Shown piece after piece: positions 16,752 through 25,805 of a stretch of 64,000 bases of DNA. The position numbers and the translations under genes were made by a program. Position 1 is the first letter of the stretch. Each line of letters begins with the position of its first letter. The stretch is from Kroppenstedtia guangzhouensis (lineage in GTDB: Bacteria; Bacillota; Bacilli; Thermoactinomycetales; DSM-45169). Under the pieces are notes generated by a model. That model was not told the origin of the DNA. It saw nothing but the letters and a program-made list of their open reading frames with translations, and ran no database searches. The stretch covers positions 353,072 to 417,071 of the forward strand of contig NZ_BMEX01000003.1 in NCBI RefSeq assembly GCF_014637345.1, read 5' to 3'.

Positions 16752-17672
16752 TCACTTCCGCATTTTTGGATCCAGAGCATCCCGCAGCCCGTCGCCAAAG
16801 GCATTGAAGGCCAACAGGGTCAGACTGAGGAATAAAGCGGGGAAGAACAATCTCCACCATTCATCGGATAAAACTACCACCAGGGCATCATTGATCATCG
16901 TCCCCCAGCTGGCGATGGGAGCTTGAACCCCGAGTCCCAGAAAGCTGAGAAACGCCTCAGCAAAGATGGCATTGGGAACGGTAAAGGTGAGCATCACCAA
17001 GATCGGTCCCATCGTGTTGGGGATCAGATGCTTCATCATCAGCCTTTTGGTGGAAGCTCCCAGGGCTTTGGAAGCCAGCACGAATTCCTGTTCCTTCAAT
17101 TGGAGGATCTGTCCGCGAACCAGACGGGCCATATTCAACCATCCGGTGACAGTCAAGGCGATGATAATCGTCAATAAGCCCGGCCCCATCACCACCAGCA
17201 GCAAAATCACGACCAGGAGATAGGGAAGGCCCCACAGCACATCGACGATCCGCATCATGATCTCGTCGGTGCGCCCCCCTTTGTAACCGGAAATACCGCC
17301 GTACAAAACACCAACCACCAGATCGATCAGAGCAGCCACGATCCCAATCGTGAGTGAAATCCTCGCTCCGTACCAAGTGCGGACAAACATATCCCGCCCC
17401 AAATCGTCGGTTCCAAACCAATGATCACCGGATGGTTCCAGGTTCTTGCCGCTTTTGAGATCAATTCCATAGTATTCATAGGGAAGCATGTAAGGTCCCA
17501 CCAGGGCCATTACCACGAGCAACAGAATGACGATGAGGCCGCCCATGGCCAGCCAGTTTTTCTTTAAACGGATCCATGCATCCTTCCAATAAGAGACCCT
17601 GGGACGCCGAATCGCTTCCGCTTCTTTTGGCCTTCTTTCCACCCGTTGAAATTTTTCCACCGGAATCGCCAC
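16752..17672 (-). CDS. oppC: Oligopeptide ABC transporter permease (OppC type)
   Basis: 306 aa with six membrane helices. GTG start at 17672 with GGAGG 11 bases ahead, overlapping the end of oppB closely (3-base gap). A long polar N-terminus precedes the first helix, as usual for OppC. The segment ASKALGASTKRLMMKHLIPN is the EAA coupling loop that contacts the ATPase. Forms the pore with OppB. Confidence 0.92.
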   Translation of the reverse strand: MAIPVEKFQRVERRPKEAEAIRRPRVSYWKDAWIRLKKNWLAMGGLIVILLLVVMALVGPYMLPYEYYGIDLKSGKNLEPSGDHWFGTDDLGRDMFVRTWYGARISLTIGIVAALIDLVVGVLYGGISGYKGGRTDEIMMRIVDVLWGLPYLLVVILLLVVMGPGLLTIIIALTVTGWLNMARLVRGQILQLKEQEFVLASKALGASTKRLMMKHLIPNTMGPILVMLTFTVPNAIFAEAFLSFLGLGVQAPIASWGTMINDALVVVLSDEWWRLFFPALFLSLTLLAFNAFGDGLRDALDPKMRK

Positions 17673-17675
17673 GGA

Positions 17676-18608
17676 TTAACTGGCCTCCTTCCCACTCAAT
17701 TTGATGCGGGGATCAATCCAGCCGTACAACAGATCCACCAGGAAGTTCATCAGAATCAAAAATGCCGAGTAAAAAATGGTAACCCCCATGATGACTGGAT
17801 AATCCCGGTTCGTGATGCTCTCCACAAAATACTTGCCCAACCCCGGGATCGCAAAGATCTGCTCCACCACAAAACTCCCGGTCAGGATGGACGCCGTCAG
17901 TGGGCCCATGATGGTGACCACAGGAATGATCGCATTTCGCAAAGTATGACGGCTTATCACCCTGATTGGTGGGAGGCCTTTTGCCCGAGCCGTCCGGATG
18001 TAATCCTGACCGATCACTTCAAGCATACTGGACCTCATCAACCGTGTGACCAAAGCCAGGGGTGAAAAAGCCAGGACGATCGAAGGAAGGATGGTTTTTT
18101 CAAATTCTCCCCAACCCCAGACAGGCAACAGATTCCAATTCATTCCGAAATACTTCTGAAAAAGGGGAGCCAACACAAACGCAGGCACTGATAATCCGAT
18201 CACCGCCAACACCATCAAAATATAGTCGGACATCCGGTTTTGGCGGGCTGCAGCGATCATGCCCATCACAATCCCCGCCACCAATGCGACCAGGATGGAT
18301 TGAATTCCTAAATGAGCGGAAACGGGAAACCCCTCTTCCAAAATGTCATTAACGGTTCGGGTTGTGCTTTTAATCGAGATCCCCAGATCAAACATCGCAA
18401 GATTGCCCAAATACTGGACATACTGTACCGGTAACGGCTTGTCCAATCCGTATTTTGCCTTCAGGTTCTCCAATGTTTGCTTGGGCAACTTTTTCTCAGA
18501 AGTGAACGGATCCCCCGGAATCGAATGCATCAGGACAAATGTGAGCGAAGCAATCAGCCATAAGGAGACAAGCATCAATACCAGGCGTTTTCCCACATAA
18601 CGAAACAA
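17676..18608 (-). CDS. oppB: Oligopeptide ABC transporter permease (OppB type)
   Basis: 310 aa, six helices. The TTG at 18608, eight bases after GGAGG, is preferred to an upstream in-frame ATG because it begins right at the first helix (LFRYVGKRLVLMLVSLW). The C-terminal permease domain carries TARAKGLPPIRVISRHTLRN, the EAA loop. A strong hairpin separates it from oppA, so its expression is probably lower than that of oppA. Confidence 0.92.
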   Translation of the reverse strand: MFRYVGKRLVLMLVSLWLIASLTFVLMHSIPGDPFTSEKKLPKQTLENLKAKYGLDKPLPVQYVQYLGNLAMFDLGISIKSTTRTVNDILEEGFPVSAHLGIQSILVALVAGIVMGMIAAARQNRMSDYILMVLAVIGLSVPAFVLAPLFQKYFGMNWNLLPVWGWGEFEKTILPSIVLAFSPLALVTRLMRSSMLEVIGQDYIRTARAKGLPPIRVISRHTLRNAIIPVVTIMGPLTASILTGSFVVEQIFAIPGLGKYFVESITNRDYPVIMGVTIFYSAFLILMNFLVDLLYGWIDPRIKLSGKEAS

Positions 18609-18639
18609 CCTCTGCACCTCCCAACATCCATGGGACAAA

Positions 18640-18670
18640 CCAAGTCACCCGCCTGAGGTGGGTGACTTGG
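18640..18670 (-). terminator. Hairpin between oppA and oppB
   Basis: CCAAGTCACCC pairs perfectly with GGGTGACTTGG over 11 bp. On the minus strand only TTTGT follows, so it is a partial terminator or a 3'-end stabiliser for oppA mRNA, a common device for making more binding protein than permease. Confidence 0.65.
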
Positions 18671-18689
18671 CTCCCCGACAAAGTTCATT

Positions 18690-20336
18690 TTATTTCTCAG
18701 TCAGATAGGCCTCTTCGTAATAAACACTGCCATCGATCGCCCGGTACACGTTTTTCACATAATCTTTATCCATGTACACCCGGGTGTACCAATACAAAGG
18801 TGCCACCGGCATCTCATCCATCAAAATATCCTCAGCATCGTGCAGCGCCTTCATCCGCACCTTCTGATCCGCCGTTGATTTCGCTTTCTTGATCAGCTCA
18901 TCATATTTCTTGTTGCTGAATTTGGTATCGTTGTTTCCGGAATCGGTCATATACACATCCATGAAGGTCATCGGATCGATGTAATCGGGCAACCATCCAA
19001 AGCGGGCAAAATCAAAATCACCGGCTGTCTTCCGCTCCAAAAAGACCTTCCACTCCACATTTCCCAGCTTGACATTCACATCCAGGTTTTCCTTCCACAT
19101 CTGCTGCAAGGCCTCTGCGATCTTCTTGTGACCATCATCTGTGTTGTAAAGATAGGTCATCTCGGGCATCTTTTCCAGCCCTTCCTCTTTCAGCCCTTCT
19201 TCCAGCAGTTTTTTCGCTTCGTCGGCTTGAGCCGTCGGCTCTATATACTTGCCATGCACTTCGGCAAAGTCTTTCCCTGCGGCAAAGTCCGGCATCCCCC
19301 AAGGCACCCAGCCGTTGGCCGGCTCTTGCCCGCCCTCCAGCACATTCTCCACAATCTGCTTTCGATCGATCGCCAGGGAAAAAGCCTTACGTACTTTTTT
19401 GTTGTTGAAGGGTTTCTTTTTAGTGTTGAATTCCACTGTGTAAGTGGCGATTTGCGGGGCTCCCTTGGCTTCCCCGCTGTCCAACAGTTTCTTGGTCAGA
19501 TCCGTGGGCACGATATTGGAGTTGGAGGAATCAACATCTCCCGTCTGGAACATCTGATAGCCGGTTTTTGGTTCCGCGATAAAGGGCAAGTTGATTTGGG
19601 TCAATTTCACCTTATCGGCGTCATAATACTTGTCGTTCTTCTCCAACACGATCTTGGCATCGTGCTTCCAACTCTTCACCTTAAAAGGACCGTTACATAC
19701 ATAACTGTCCGCTTCACTGGCCCAGTCCTTGTTTTTCTCGACCACTTTTTTCGGCACAGGCCTCAAGGAATAGAAGGTGGTCAAACTGAGAAAATAGGGG
19801 GTCGGCTGTTCCAGTTCCACTTCCAGAGTTTTGTCGTCCACCGCTTTAACTCCCACATCATCGGCTTTAGCCTTACCTTTGTTATATTTCTCCCCATTTT
19901 TCAAATAGAAAAGCTGATAAGCGTAGACCGCACCGTTTTTCGGGTCCAGCATCCGTTTCCATGCATATTCAAAATCCTCCGCGGTGACCGGATCTCCGTT
20001 GGACCACTGGGCATCACGGAGATGGAAGGTGATTTTGGTCATATCCTCGTTGGCATCCCACTTCTCAGCGATCCCGGGAATCGCTTCCCCATTTTTACCC
20101 ATTTTAGTGAGACCCACCATCGTTTGAGCTAAAATATCCCCTGAAACACTGTCCTTCGCCTGCAGAGGATCCAACCCCGGCGGTTCGCTGGGGATATTGC
20201 CCAACGTGATTTCCTGCTTCTCCGCCAGTTCTCCTGTTCCGGCTTTGTCCGCGCTGTTCCCTCCCCCGCAAGCAGCCAAAACGACCATGCTGAGGATGGC
20301 CAGGAACGCAATCCCCCTGGAAATTCCTTTGCCCAT
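18690..20336 (-). CDS. oppA: Oligopeptide-binding lipoprotein (OppA type)
   Basis: 548 aa solute-binding protein, first gene of oppABCD. Signal peptide with lipobox VLAAC (Cys ~23), so it is tethered outside the membrane. Family 5 binding-protein features include the N-terminal LGNIPSEPPGLDPLQAKD, WSNGDPVTAEDFEYAWKRMLDP and SLAIDRKQIVENVLEGGQEPA. Ligands are probably peptides, by family; specificity is unknown. Expression is likely raised relative to oppBCD by the hairpin after the stop. Confidence 0.93.
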   Translation of the reverse strand: MGKGISRGIAFLAILSMVVLAACGGGNSADKAGTGELAEKQEITLGNIPSEPPGLDPLQAKDSVSGDILAQTMVGLTKMGKNGEAIPGIAEKWDANEDMTKITFHLRDAQWSNGDPVTAEDFEYAWKRMLDPKNGAVYAYQLFYLKNGEKYNKGKAKADDVGVKAVDDKTLEVELEQPTPYFLSLTTFYSLRPVPKKVVEKNKDWASEADSYVCNGPFKVKSWKHDAKIVLEKNDKYYDADKVKLTQINLPFIAEPKTGYQMFQTGDVDSSNSNIVPTDLTKKLLDSGEAKGAPQIATYTVEFNTKKKPFNNKKVRKAFSLAIDRKQIVENVLEGGQEPANGWVPWGMPDFAAGKDFAEVHGKYIEPTAQADEAKKLLEEGLKEEGLEKMPEMTYLYNTDDGHKKIAEALQQMWKENLDVNVKLGNVEWKVFLERKTAGDFDFARFGWLPDYIDPMTFMDVYMTDSGNNDTKFSNKKYDELIKKAKSTADQKVRMKALHDAEDILMDEMPVAPLYWYTRVYMDKDYVKNVYRAIDGSVYYEEAYLTEK

Positions 20337-20615
20337 TACTCATTCAACCCCCTTGAGATCAGTGTCCGGGTTCGAAATCGTCCCGTCTCCATCCGGACAA
20401 ACCCATCCGATAGGACTTAACGATGATGACCCATTCCATCGGACGACTTCACCCCAACCTGTATAACTATATTCTGAGTTCATCGAAAAAATCCTTCCCA
20501 ATCCTCCGATCTTTCCCCTATTGCGGATTATTCAAAAAATATAGAATGGAGAGCACCCGGAAGAGAAGATTCCCTTCCAGGTGGTTGAGACCGGGGGGAT
20601 GTTTTTCAGAAATAT
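20337..20615. other. Intergenic region upstream of oppA
   Basis: Holds the unlocated oppA promoter and the 3' end of the lysC transcript. An AT-rich AGAATATAGTTATAC on the minus strand near 20470 is the best -10 region, without a good -35. No RNA motif recognised. Confidence 0.4.
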
Positions 20616-21860
20616 TCATAAACCCGCTGTCGTCAACGCCGATCCCTTCACATCCAGACCAAAGACGGTATGAAGTTCCCGTACGGCCTTGCCAGCTTGT
20701 TCCCTGGGAATGACACAGGAAATTTTGATTTCCGAGGTGGACACCATCTTGATCCGGATACCGGAATCCGACATGGAGGTGAACATCTTGGCCGCCACTC
20801 CCGGATTGGTGACCATTCCGGCACCCACCGCGGAAACTTTGGCCAGCCCTGTTTCCGATAAGATCTTCAGGTGACCCAACTCTTCCCGGTGGCTTTCGAT
20901 CACCTGGCCAGCCAGTTCCGATTCCTTCTCATGAACGCTGAAAGCCACGTCGATCCGCTCATCGTCATGTTCACTGGTCACGATCATATCCACATTGATT
21001 CGGGCATCCGCCAGCTTTTGAAACAGCCGGGTCAAAGTTTCCGTGCGGTTGGGAAGTCCCAACACTTTGATGCGTGCCACATCCAGGTCGTGGGCCACTC
21101 CCCTCACATTCAATTCTTCTTCCATGCTGTCCGCCTCCTTCACCCAGGTTCCTTCCTCCTCGACAAAACTGGACCGAACCACCAGTGGGACGCGGTGGGT
21201 CATCGCACATTCGACAGATCGGGGGTGCAGTACCCCGGCCCCCAGATTGGCCAGTTCCAACATTTCCTCAAAACTGATTTCGGAAAGCTTCCCCGCCTTG
21301 GGTGCAATCCGTGGATCCGCCGTAAACACACCTGTCACATCTGTATAGATCTCGCATCGGTCCGCCTTGAGTGCGGCCGCCAATGCAACTGCCGTGGTAT
21401 CGGACCCGCCCCGGCCCAAGGTGGTGATCTCCCCTTCCTCCGAAACCCCCTGGAAACCGGCCACGATCACAATTTCCCCCCGATCCAAACTTTTCAGGAT
21501 ATTGGTTGTATCGATCTGTTCAATCCTTGCACTCCCGTGAACTTCATCGGTGCGAATCCCCGCTTGCCAACCGGTCATCGGGCAGGCTTGAACCCCCAAT
21601 TCCAACAGAGCCATGGACAAGAGAGAGATACTGACCTGCTCCCCGGTCGTCAACAGAACATCCATCTCCCGCTGCGGCGGGTCGACACTGATCTCTTTCG
21701 CCAAGGCGACCAACTGATCGGTGGTCTTTCCCATGGCAGAGACCGTTACCACCACCTGGTCGCCCTTCGCCCGGGTACGGGCGATCCGTTCCCCCACCTT
21801 TTTGATCCGTTCCACACTTCCGACGGATGTTCCGCCAAACTTTTGAACCACAAGTCCCAT
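20616..21860 (-). CDS. lysC: Aspartokinase, lysine-sensitive type
   Basis: Phosphorylates aspartate, first step to lysine, methionine, threonine and diaminopimelate. 414 aa. Kinase domain (~1-245) opens with VVQKFGGTSVGSVERI and contains LLTTGEQVS, GRGGSDTTAVALAAAL and YTDVTGVFTADPRI. Two ACT domains follow (~265-400) with GLPNRTETLTRLFQKLADA and KVSAVGAGMVTNPGVAAKMF. Size and ACT layout match LysC of B. subtilis. Genes of this type often contain an internal start for a beta subunit; not evaluated here. The lysine riboswitch upstream marks lysine as the regulatory signal. Confidence 0.95.
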   Translation of the reverse strand: MGLVVQKFGGTSVGSVERIKKVGERIARTRAKGDQVVVTVSAMGKTTDQLVALAKEISVDPPQREMDVLLTTGEQVSISLLSMALLELGVQACPMTGWQAGIRTDEVHGSARIEQIDTTNILKSLDRGEIVIVAGFQGVSEEGEITTLGRGGSDTTAVALAAALKADRCEIYTDVTGVFTADPRIAPKAGKLSEISFEEMLELANLGAGVLHPRSVECAMTHRVPLVVRSSFVEEEGTWVKEADSMEEELNVRGVAHDLDVARIKVLGLPNRTETLTRLFQKLADARINVDMIVTSEHDDERIDVAFSVHEKESELAGQVIESHREELGHLKILSETGLAKVSAVGAGMVTNPGVAAKMFTSMSDSGIRIKMVSTSEIKISCVIPREQAGKAVRELHTVFGLDVKGSALTTAGL

Positions 21861-21919
21861 GTCGGTTTGTGCTCTCCTCTCCTCATATCATCATATACGG
21901 CCCTGCCGAAACTGAAAAA

Positions 21920-21950
21920 GGCGACAGCAGGCAGTTCCAGCTGTCGCCTC
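21920..21950 (-). terminator. Attenuator of the lysine riboswitch
   Basis: AGGCGACAGC and GCTGTCGCCT form a 10-bp stem followed by TTTTTC on the minus strand, between the aptamer and lysC. Confidence 0.9.
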
Positions 21951-21965
21951 AACGGACGAAAACAG

Positions 21966-22172
21966 CCTCGATCGCTCCCAGTGATACAGTGCTCCACGTC
22001 TCCCTCGACAGGGGTCGTGACAGTCCCGCCTTTTTTCAAGAACGGGCCCAGTTCCCAAGCCCCGCGGCGGGCCGGAAACTTCGGCGAATCTCCCTTTCCC
22101 CGCCGATCCACGGCAACCGCAGCCTCCCAACGGGTACTGATGACGATCCGCTCCTCTAGTTCACACCGAACG
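21966..22172 (-). promoter_or_regulatory. Lysine riboswitch (L-box) controlling lysC
   Basis: Minus-strand leader contains the conserved L-box pieces in order: AACTAGAGGAGCGGATC, TCATCAGTA, GGGGAAAGGGAGATTCGCCGAAG, GACTGTCACGACC and a closing GTATCACTGGGAG. Lysine binding should promote the attenuator at 21920-21950. Confidence 0.92.
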
Positions 22173-22248
22173 TGAGGATTACAACTATTCAATTTCCGGC
22201 GAGTGGGCAAAGATCCGGGTTCCCCCCGCCCGTCATCTGGTTGTATAG

Positions 22249-22277
22249 ATCCTACCACAGAGACTCCTTCTCCACAA
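22249..22277 (-). promoter_or_regulatory. Promoter of the lysC leader
   Basis: Minus-strand TTGTGG (22272-22277) and TAGGAT (22249-22254), 17 bases apart, about 75 bases before the riboswitch core. Confidence 0.65.
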
Positions 22278-22414
22278 GCGGAGATTTCAGCCTGTTTCCG
22301 CGTGTACACCTGTGACAGTGGACGGATGGGAGTGCTCAATTCCCCTGAGGAAAAAAAGGGATCTGAGAGTGACCGAAATGAATATTAGAGGATGATCAGT
22401 CAGTGCGGGTGGAT

Positions 22415-22738
22415 TCAGCCGTATTTTTTCAACAGGGATTGCAATCGGACAGCAAGGGACAGATCCCCTTTCACCTTCAGCTTTCCCGTCATGAACGCAG
22501 TGGTGGGATTCAATTTGCCTGCGGTCAATCTCGCAAAGTTCGCCTCCGACATGGTCAGAATGCAGTCGGCATCAAACTCTTCCCCTGCCCGGTATTCCGC
22601 GGATCCCCCCGCCAGTCTGACCTGATGTACCCCTGAGCCTTCGATGTCAAATTGGTAGACGGCATCAATCCCCTGGATTCCCCCCGGTTCCCGGTTCATT
22701 TTGTCTGTGAGTTGAGTGATGGCCTCTTGGATGGACAT
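22415..22738 (-). CDS. SCP-2 sterol/lipid-transfer domain protein
   Basis: 107 aa, one SCP2 domain. GGGGGG precedes the ATG at 22738. The fold signature is seen in YQFDIEGSGVHQVRLAGGSAEYRAG, FDADCILTMSEANFARLTAGKLNPTTAFMTGKLKVKGDL and the final amphipathic helix SLAVRLQSLLKKYG. Such proteins bind acyl-CoA or other lipids. The upstream FadR-type palindrome places it in the fatty-acid degradation regulon, consistent with a role as acyl-CoA carrier; this link is inferred from the operator. Confidence 0.9.
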   Translation of the reverse strand: MSIQEAITQLTDKMNREPGGIQGIDAVYQFDIEGSGVHQVRLAGGSAEYRAGEEFDADCILTMSEANFARLTAGKLNPTTAFMTGKLKVKGDLSLAVRLQSLLKKYG

Positions 22739-22752
22739 GCTGGAACCCCCCG

Positions 22753-22770
22753 AGAATGAATACTCATTCA
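22753..22770. promoter_or_regulatory. FadR-type operator of the SCP2 gene
   Basis: AGAATGAATACTCATTCA matches 17 of 18 positions of the B. subtilis FadR box TGAATGAMTANTCATTCA (as I recall it). It lies just downstream of the SCP2 -10 box, where a bound repressor would block transcription. The same palindrome is found before fadR and lcfA. Confidence 0.85.
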
Positions 22771-22786
22771 TATTTGGATCGGAATC

Positions 22787-22815
22787 ATTTTATTATGGGG
22801 AACATCCTTTGTCAA
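22787..22815 (-). promoter_or_regulatory. Promoter of the SCP2 gene
   Basis: Minus-strand TTGACA (22810-22815) and TAAAAT (22787-22792), 17 bases apart, directly before the FadR-type box. Confidence 0.8.
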
Positions 22816-22849
22816 TGACGCCTCGTCCCAACATACATAAAACGTTAAC

Positions 22850-22878
22850 TTGGCTTTCCTTCATCCGGGCAGTATAAT
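22850..22878 (+). promoter_or_regulatory. Promoter of tatA
   Basis: TTGGCT (22850-22855) and TATAAT (22873-22878), 17 bases apart. In the leader CCGGTCC-AC-GGACCGG (22932-22947) forms a perfect short hairpin that ends shortly before the ribosome site. Confidence 0.8.
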
Positions 22879-22966
22879 ACCAAGTAGGAAAAACGTCACT
22901 TCCACCCTTATCCAAGGTGATCAGATATTCACCGGTCCACGGACCGGAGCCAAAGGAGTGATCCTC

Positions 22967-23161
22967 GTGAGCACCATTGGAGTTCCCGGATTGATCCTGA
23001 TCGTTCTGGCCGCCCTTCTTCTGTTCGGTCCCAGCAAACTGCCTGAATTGGGACGGGCCGCCGGTCGCACCCTGAAGGAATTCAAAGACAGCGTCTCCGG
23101 AATAACTGAGGAGAAAAAAGATGCTTCGGATCCGCCCCGGGAAACCGATCGAAAGTCATGA
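22967..23161 (+). CDS. tatA: Twin-arginine translocase subunit TatA
   Basis: 64 aa from the GTG at 22967, with AAAGGAG ahead. One N-terminal helix ([26 protein letters not shown]), the FGPSKLPE hinge and the amphipathic helix [15 protein letters not shown] are diagnostic of TatA. An acidic/polar tail follows. Exports folded proteins with TatC, which is not in the window. Its neighbour mobA fits loosely, since molybdoenzymes are common Tat substrates. Confidence 0.93.
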   Translation: MSTIGVPGLILIVLAALLLFGPSKLPELGRAAGRTLKEFKDSVSGITEEKKDASDPPRETDRKS

Positions 23162-23210
23162 CATACAGCCTCCGGCCAGCCGGGGGCTGTTATGCGATTT
23201 CTTCTTCCTG

Positions 23211-23819
23211 TCATCCACCGTCCTGAATTTCCTTTTCCATGGCGATGGCCCGGTAATAGTCTTCCGGTCGGTTCATGTTGAAGAAGATTTTATCAGGAAA
23301 TTCACCGGATACATAACGGGTTTTCGCCCTCTTCAGAAAATCGGTAACCCGGCGGCCACCCCCCTTCAAAAACACTTCCAACTGCCTTCGGCATCGACGA
23401 CTGTACACTCCGAACAAGGGATGAGCTCGGTTCCCGGCTACAGGAACGACCACATCCCAGGTTCCAGAGCCCGCCAGGGCCAGAAGTTGTTGGGCCACCT
23501 CCCCCGAGACAAAGGGAAGGTCGCAAGCCGTGACCAGATTCCACTCACAGGGGGAGGTTTCCAGACAAGCATGAATTCCTGCCAGAGGACCCCCTTCTAA
23601 AAGTTGATCTGGAACCACTGGGACCTCCAGTCCCGGAAATTTTTCCGGTTGGTTGCTGCTGACCATGATGGCCCACTTCCCCCGAAGGGACAGGCGGCGG
23701 ATCACCCGTCTCACCATTATCTCTCCCGCCAGCGGAAGGAGCGCCTTATCCCGACCCATGCGACGGGATTGTCCCCCCGCCAGGATGATCAATCCCGCAA
23801 ACTGCACCCCATCAGCCAT
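23211..23819 (-). CDS. mobA: Molybdenum cofactor guanylyltransferase
   Basis: Attaches GMP to molybdopterin. The ATG at 23819 lies inside the end of uvrC (8-base overlap) with GGGAGAA ahead; 202 aa. Nucleotide-binding loop [18 protein letters not shown], followed by [24 protein letters not shown] and the C-terminal [10 protein letters not shown] match MobA. No other molybdopterin gene is present in the window. Coupled to uvrC by overlap. Confidence 0.92.
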   Translation of the reverse strand: MADGVQFAGLIILAGGQSRRMGRDKALLPLAGEIMVRRVIRRLSLRGKWAIMVSSNQPEKFPGLEVPVVPDQLLEGGPLAGIHACLETSPCEWNLVTACDLPFVSGEVAQQLLALAGSGTWDVVVPVAGNRAHPLFGVYSRRCRRQLEVFLKGGGRRVTDFLKRAKTRYVSGEFPDKIFFNMNRPEDYYRAIAMEKEIQDGG

Positions 23820-25614
23820 TTTTCTCCCGGGGGTGGGCGCTCTTCCGACGTAGATGGTCCAGGATTTCCTGGGCCAATTTATCGCCAATCCCCGCCTTCC
23901 GGTACTCCTCCACACTCGCTTGTCGCATCCGCTCCAGGGAACCGAAGTGCTTGTAGAGTTTCTGTTTTCGTTTCTTCCCCACCCCGGGGATCTCGTCCAG
24001 GAGAGATCGGGTCATGGTTTTACCCCGGGTCTGGCGATGGAAAGTGATCGCAAACCGGTGCACTTCCTCCTGAATCCGCTGTAACAGATAAAACTCCCGG
24101 CTCCCACGGCGTAGCTCCACCTCTGACGGAGGATCGCCAAAGAGAAGGCGGGCGGTTTTATGACGTTCATCCTTGACCAAGCCGGCGACGGGAATAAACA
24201 AACCCAGCTCATTTTCCAGGATATCGATCGCCGCTGACATCTGGCCACGCCCCCCGTCCACCAGCACCAGATCCGGCAAAGGAAGGTTCTCTTTGAGAAC
24301 CCGGGTGTAGCGCCTGCGGATCACTTCCCGCATCGTTTCGTAATCATCCGGACCCTCAACTGAACGGATCTTGAATTTCCGGTACTCCTTCTTATCGGGG
24401 GCTCCATCGGTGAACACCACCATGGCCGAGACGGGATCAGTCCCCTGAATATTGGAGTTGTCAAACGCCTCGATCCGTCGGGGAGAGCCGATCCCCATCA
24501 CTTCTCCCAATCTGTGAATCGCTTCCACTGTCCTGCCCTGATCCCGTTCAAGAAGCTTAAAGCGTTCTTCCAGTGCAATCCGCGCGTTTTCATTGGCCAT
24601 CTCCACCAAACGCTTTTTCATCCCCCGCTGAGGAATGTGAACATGAACCCCTGTCAACCAATCTCCCAACAATCCGGCATCCACCGCCTCCGGAAGATTG
24701 ATCTCTTTGGGCAATACCGGTTTTTCATGATAAAACTGGGTGACGTAGGAGAGGAAATCCTCTCTCTCCTCCCCGTAGTAGGGGAAAATGGCAACATCCC
24801 GTTCAATCAGCTTTCCCTGTCGGACAAAGAAGATCTGAACGCACATCATTCCCTTGTCCGCCGCATATCCAAACACATCCCTGTCCAGATTGTCTTTCAT
24901 GATGATATTTTGTTTCACCATCACTGCCTCGATGTGTTGGATCAGGTCACGCAGTTCCCGGGCCCGTTCAAAGTTCAACTCCTCCGCCGCCAGATGCATC
25001 TTCCGTTCCAGATCCCTTTGGACCTCCTGAAAACCACCGTTGAGGAAGCGACTGATCTCCCTGACCATCTCCTCATATTGGGACGGGTCCACATCAAACT
25101 CACAGGGGGCCAGGCACTGTCCCAGGTGGTAGTAGAGACAGACCCGTTTAGGGAGTGTCCGGCATTTTCTCAACGGGTAAAGTTTATCCAACAGCTTCTT
25201 GGTTTGTTGGGCTGCCTGTGCATTAGGGTAGGGACCAAAATAACGGGATCCGTCCTTTTTCACCTTCCGGGTCACTTCCAACCGGGGATGGGTTTCCCGG
25301 GTCAGGCGAATGTAAGGATAAGACTTGTCGTCCTTCATCAAAACGTTGTAATGGGGACGGTGCTGCTTGATCAAAACTGCTTCCAAAATCAGTGCTTCGG
25401 TAGCACTTTCTGTCACGATATATTCAAAATCCTCGATTTCTGAAACCAGGAGTTGGGTTTTCCCGTCATGACTTCCTGTAAAATAAGAACGAACCCGATT
25501 TTTAAGGCTCTTCGCTTTCCCGATATAAATAATTTCATCCCGAAGGTTTTTCATCAGATAACAGCCGGGCTTCTCCGGAAGGAGAGAGAGCTTTTCACGG
25601 ATTTTTTTCTTCAT
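23812..25614 (-). CDS. uvrC: Excinuclease ABC subunit C
   Basis: 600 aa nuclease that makes both incisions in nucleotide excision repair. The N-terminal GIY-YIG domain (residues ~12-95: [26 protein letters not shown]) makes the 3' cut. A Cys-rich region [21 protein letters not shown] (~150) resembles that of other UvrC proteins. The UVR domain (~200-235), the RNase H-like domain ([30 protein letters not shown]) and tandem helix-hairpin-helix ([24 protein letters not shown]) follow. GGGAGGT precedes the ATG. Confidence 0.97.
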   Translation of the reverse strand: MKKKIREKLSLLPEKPGCYLMKNLRDEIIYIGKAKSLKNRVRSYFTGSHDGKTQLLVSEIEDFEYIVTESATEALILEAVLIKQHRPHYNVLMKDDKSYPYIRLTRETHPRLEVTRKVKKDGSRYFGPYPNAQAAQQTKKLLDKLYPLRKCRTLPKRVCLYYHLGQCLAPCEFDVDPSQYEEMVREISRFLNGGFQEVQRDLERKMHLAAEELNFERARELRDLIQHIEAVMVKQNIIMKDNLDRDVFGYAADKGMMCVQIFFVRQGKLIERDVAIFPYYGEEREDFLSYVTQFYHEKPVLPKEINLPEAVDAGLLGDWLTGVHVHIPQRGMKKRLVEMANENARIALEERFKLLERDQGRTVEAIHRLGEVMGIGSPRRIEAFDNSNIQGTDPVSAMVVFTDGAPDKKEYRKFKIRSVEGPDDYETMREVIRRRYTRVLKENLPLPDLVLVDGGRGQMSAAIDILENELGLFIPVAGLVKDERHKTARLLFGDPPSEVELRRGSREFYLLQRIQEEVHRFAITFHRQTRGKTMTRSLLDEIPGVGKKRKQKLYKHFGSLERMRQASVEEYRKAGIGDKLAQEILDHLRRKSAHPREKNG

Positions 25615-25740
25615 CGTGCTTTACCTCCCAACGCTCATCTTACCACACCTCCCATATAAAACCGATGTGAAAGGATAGAACCACCACGATGGCAAATCCC
25701 GTTTAACAGGAGTGAAAGCCCATTTTGGATCAGTTGCTTC

Positions 25741-25770
25741 TTGTCCAAACAGTCACAGTGAAGATAAGAT
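25741..25770 (+). promoter_or_regulatory. Promoter of the first membrane-protein gene
   Basis: TTGTCC (25741-25746) and TAAGAT (25765-25770), 18 bases apart. Confidence 0.55.
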
Positions 25771-25805
25771 GGTTTTATGTCAAATTTGTCTGAGGAGGGA
25801 TTGGT

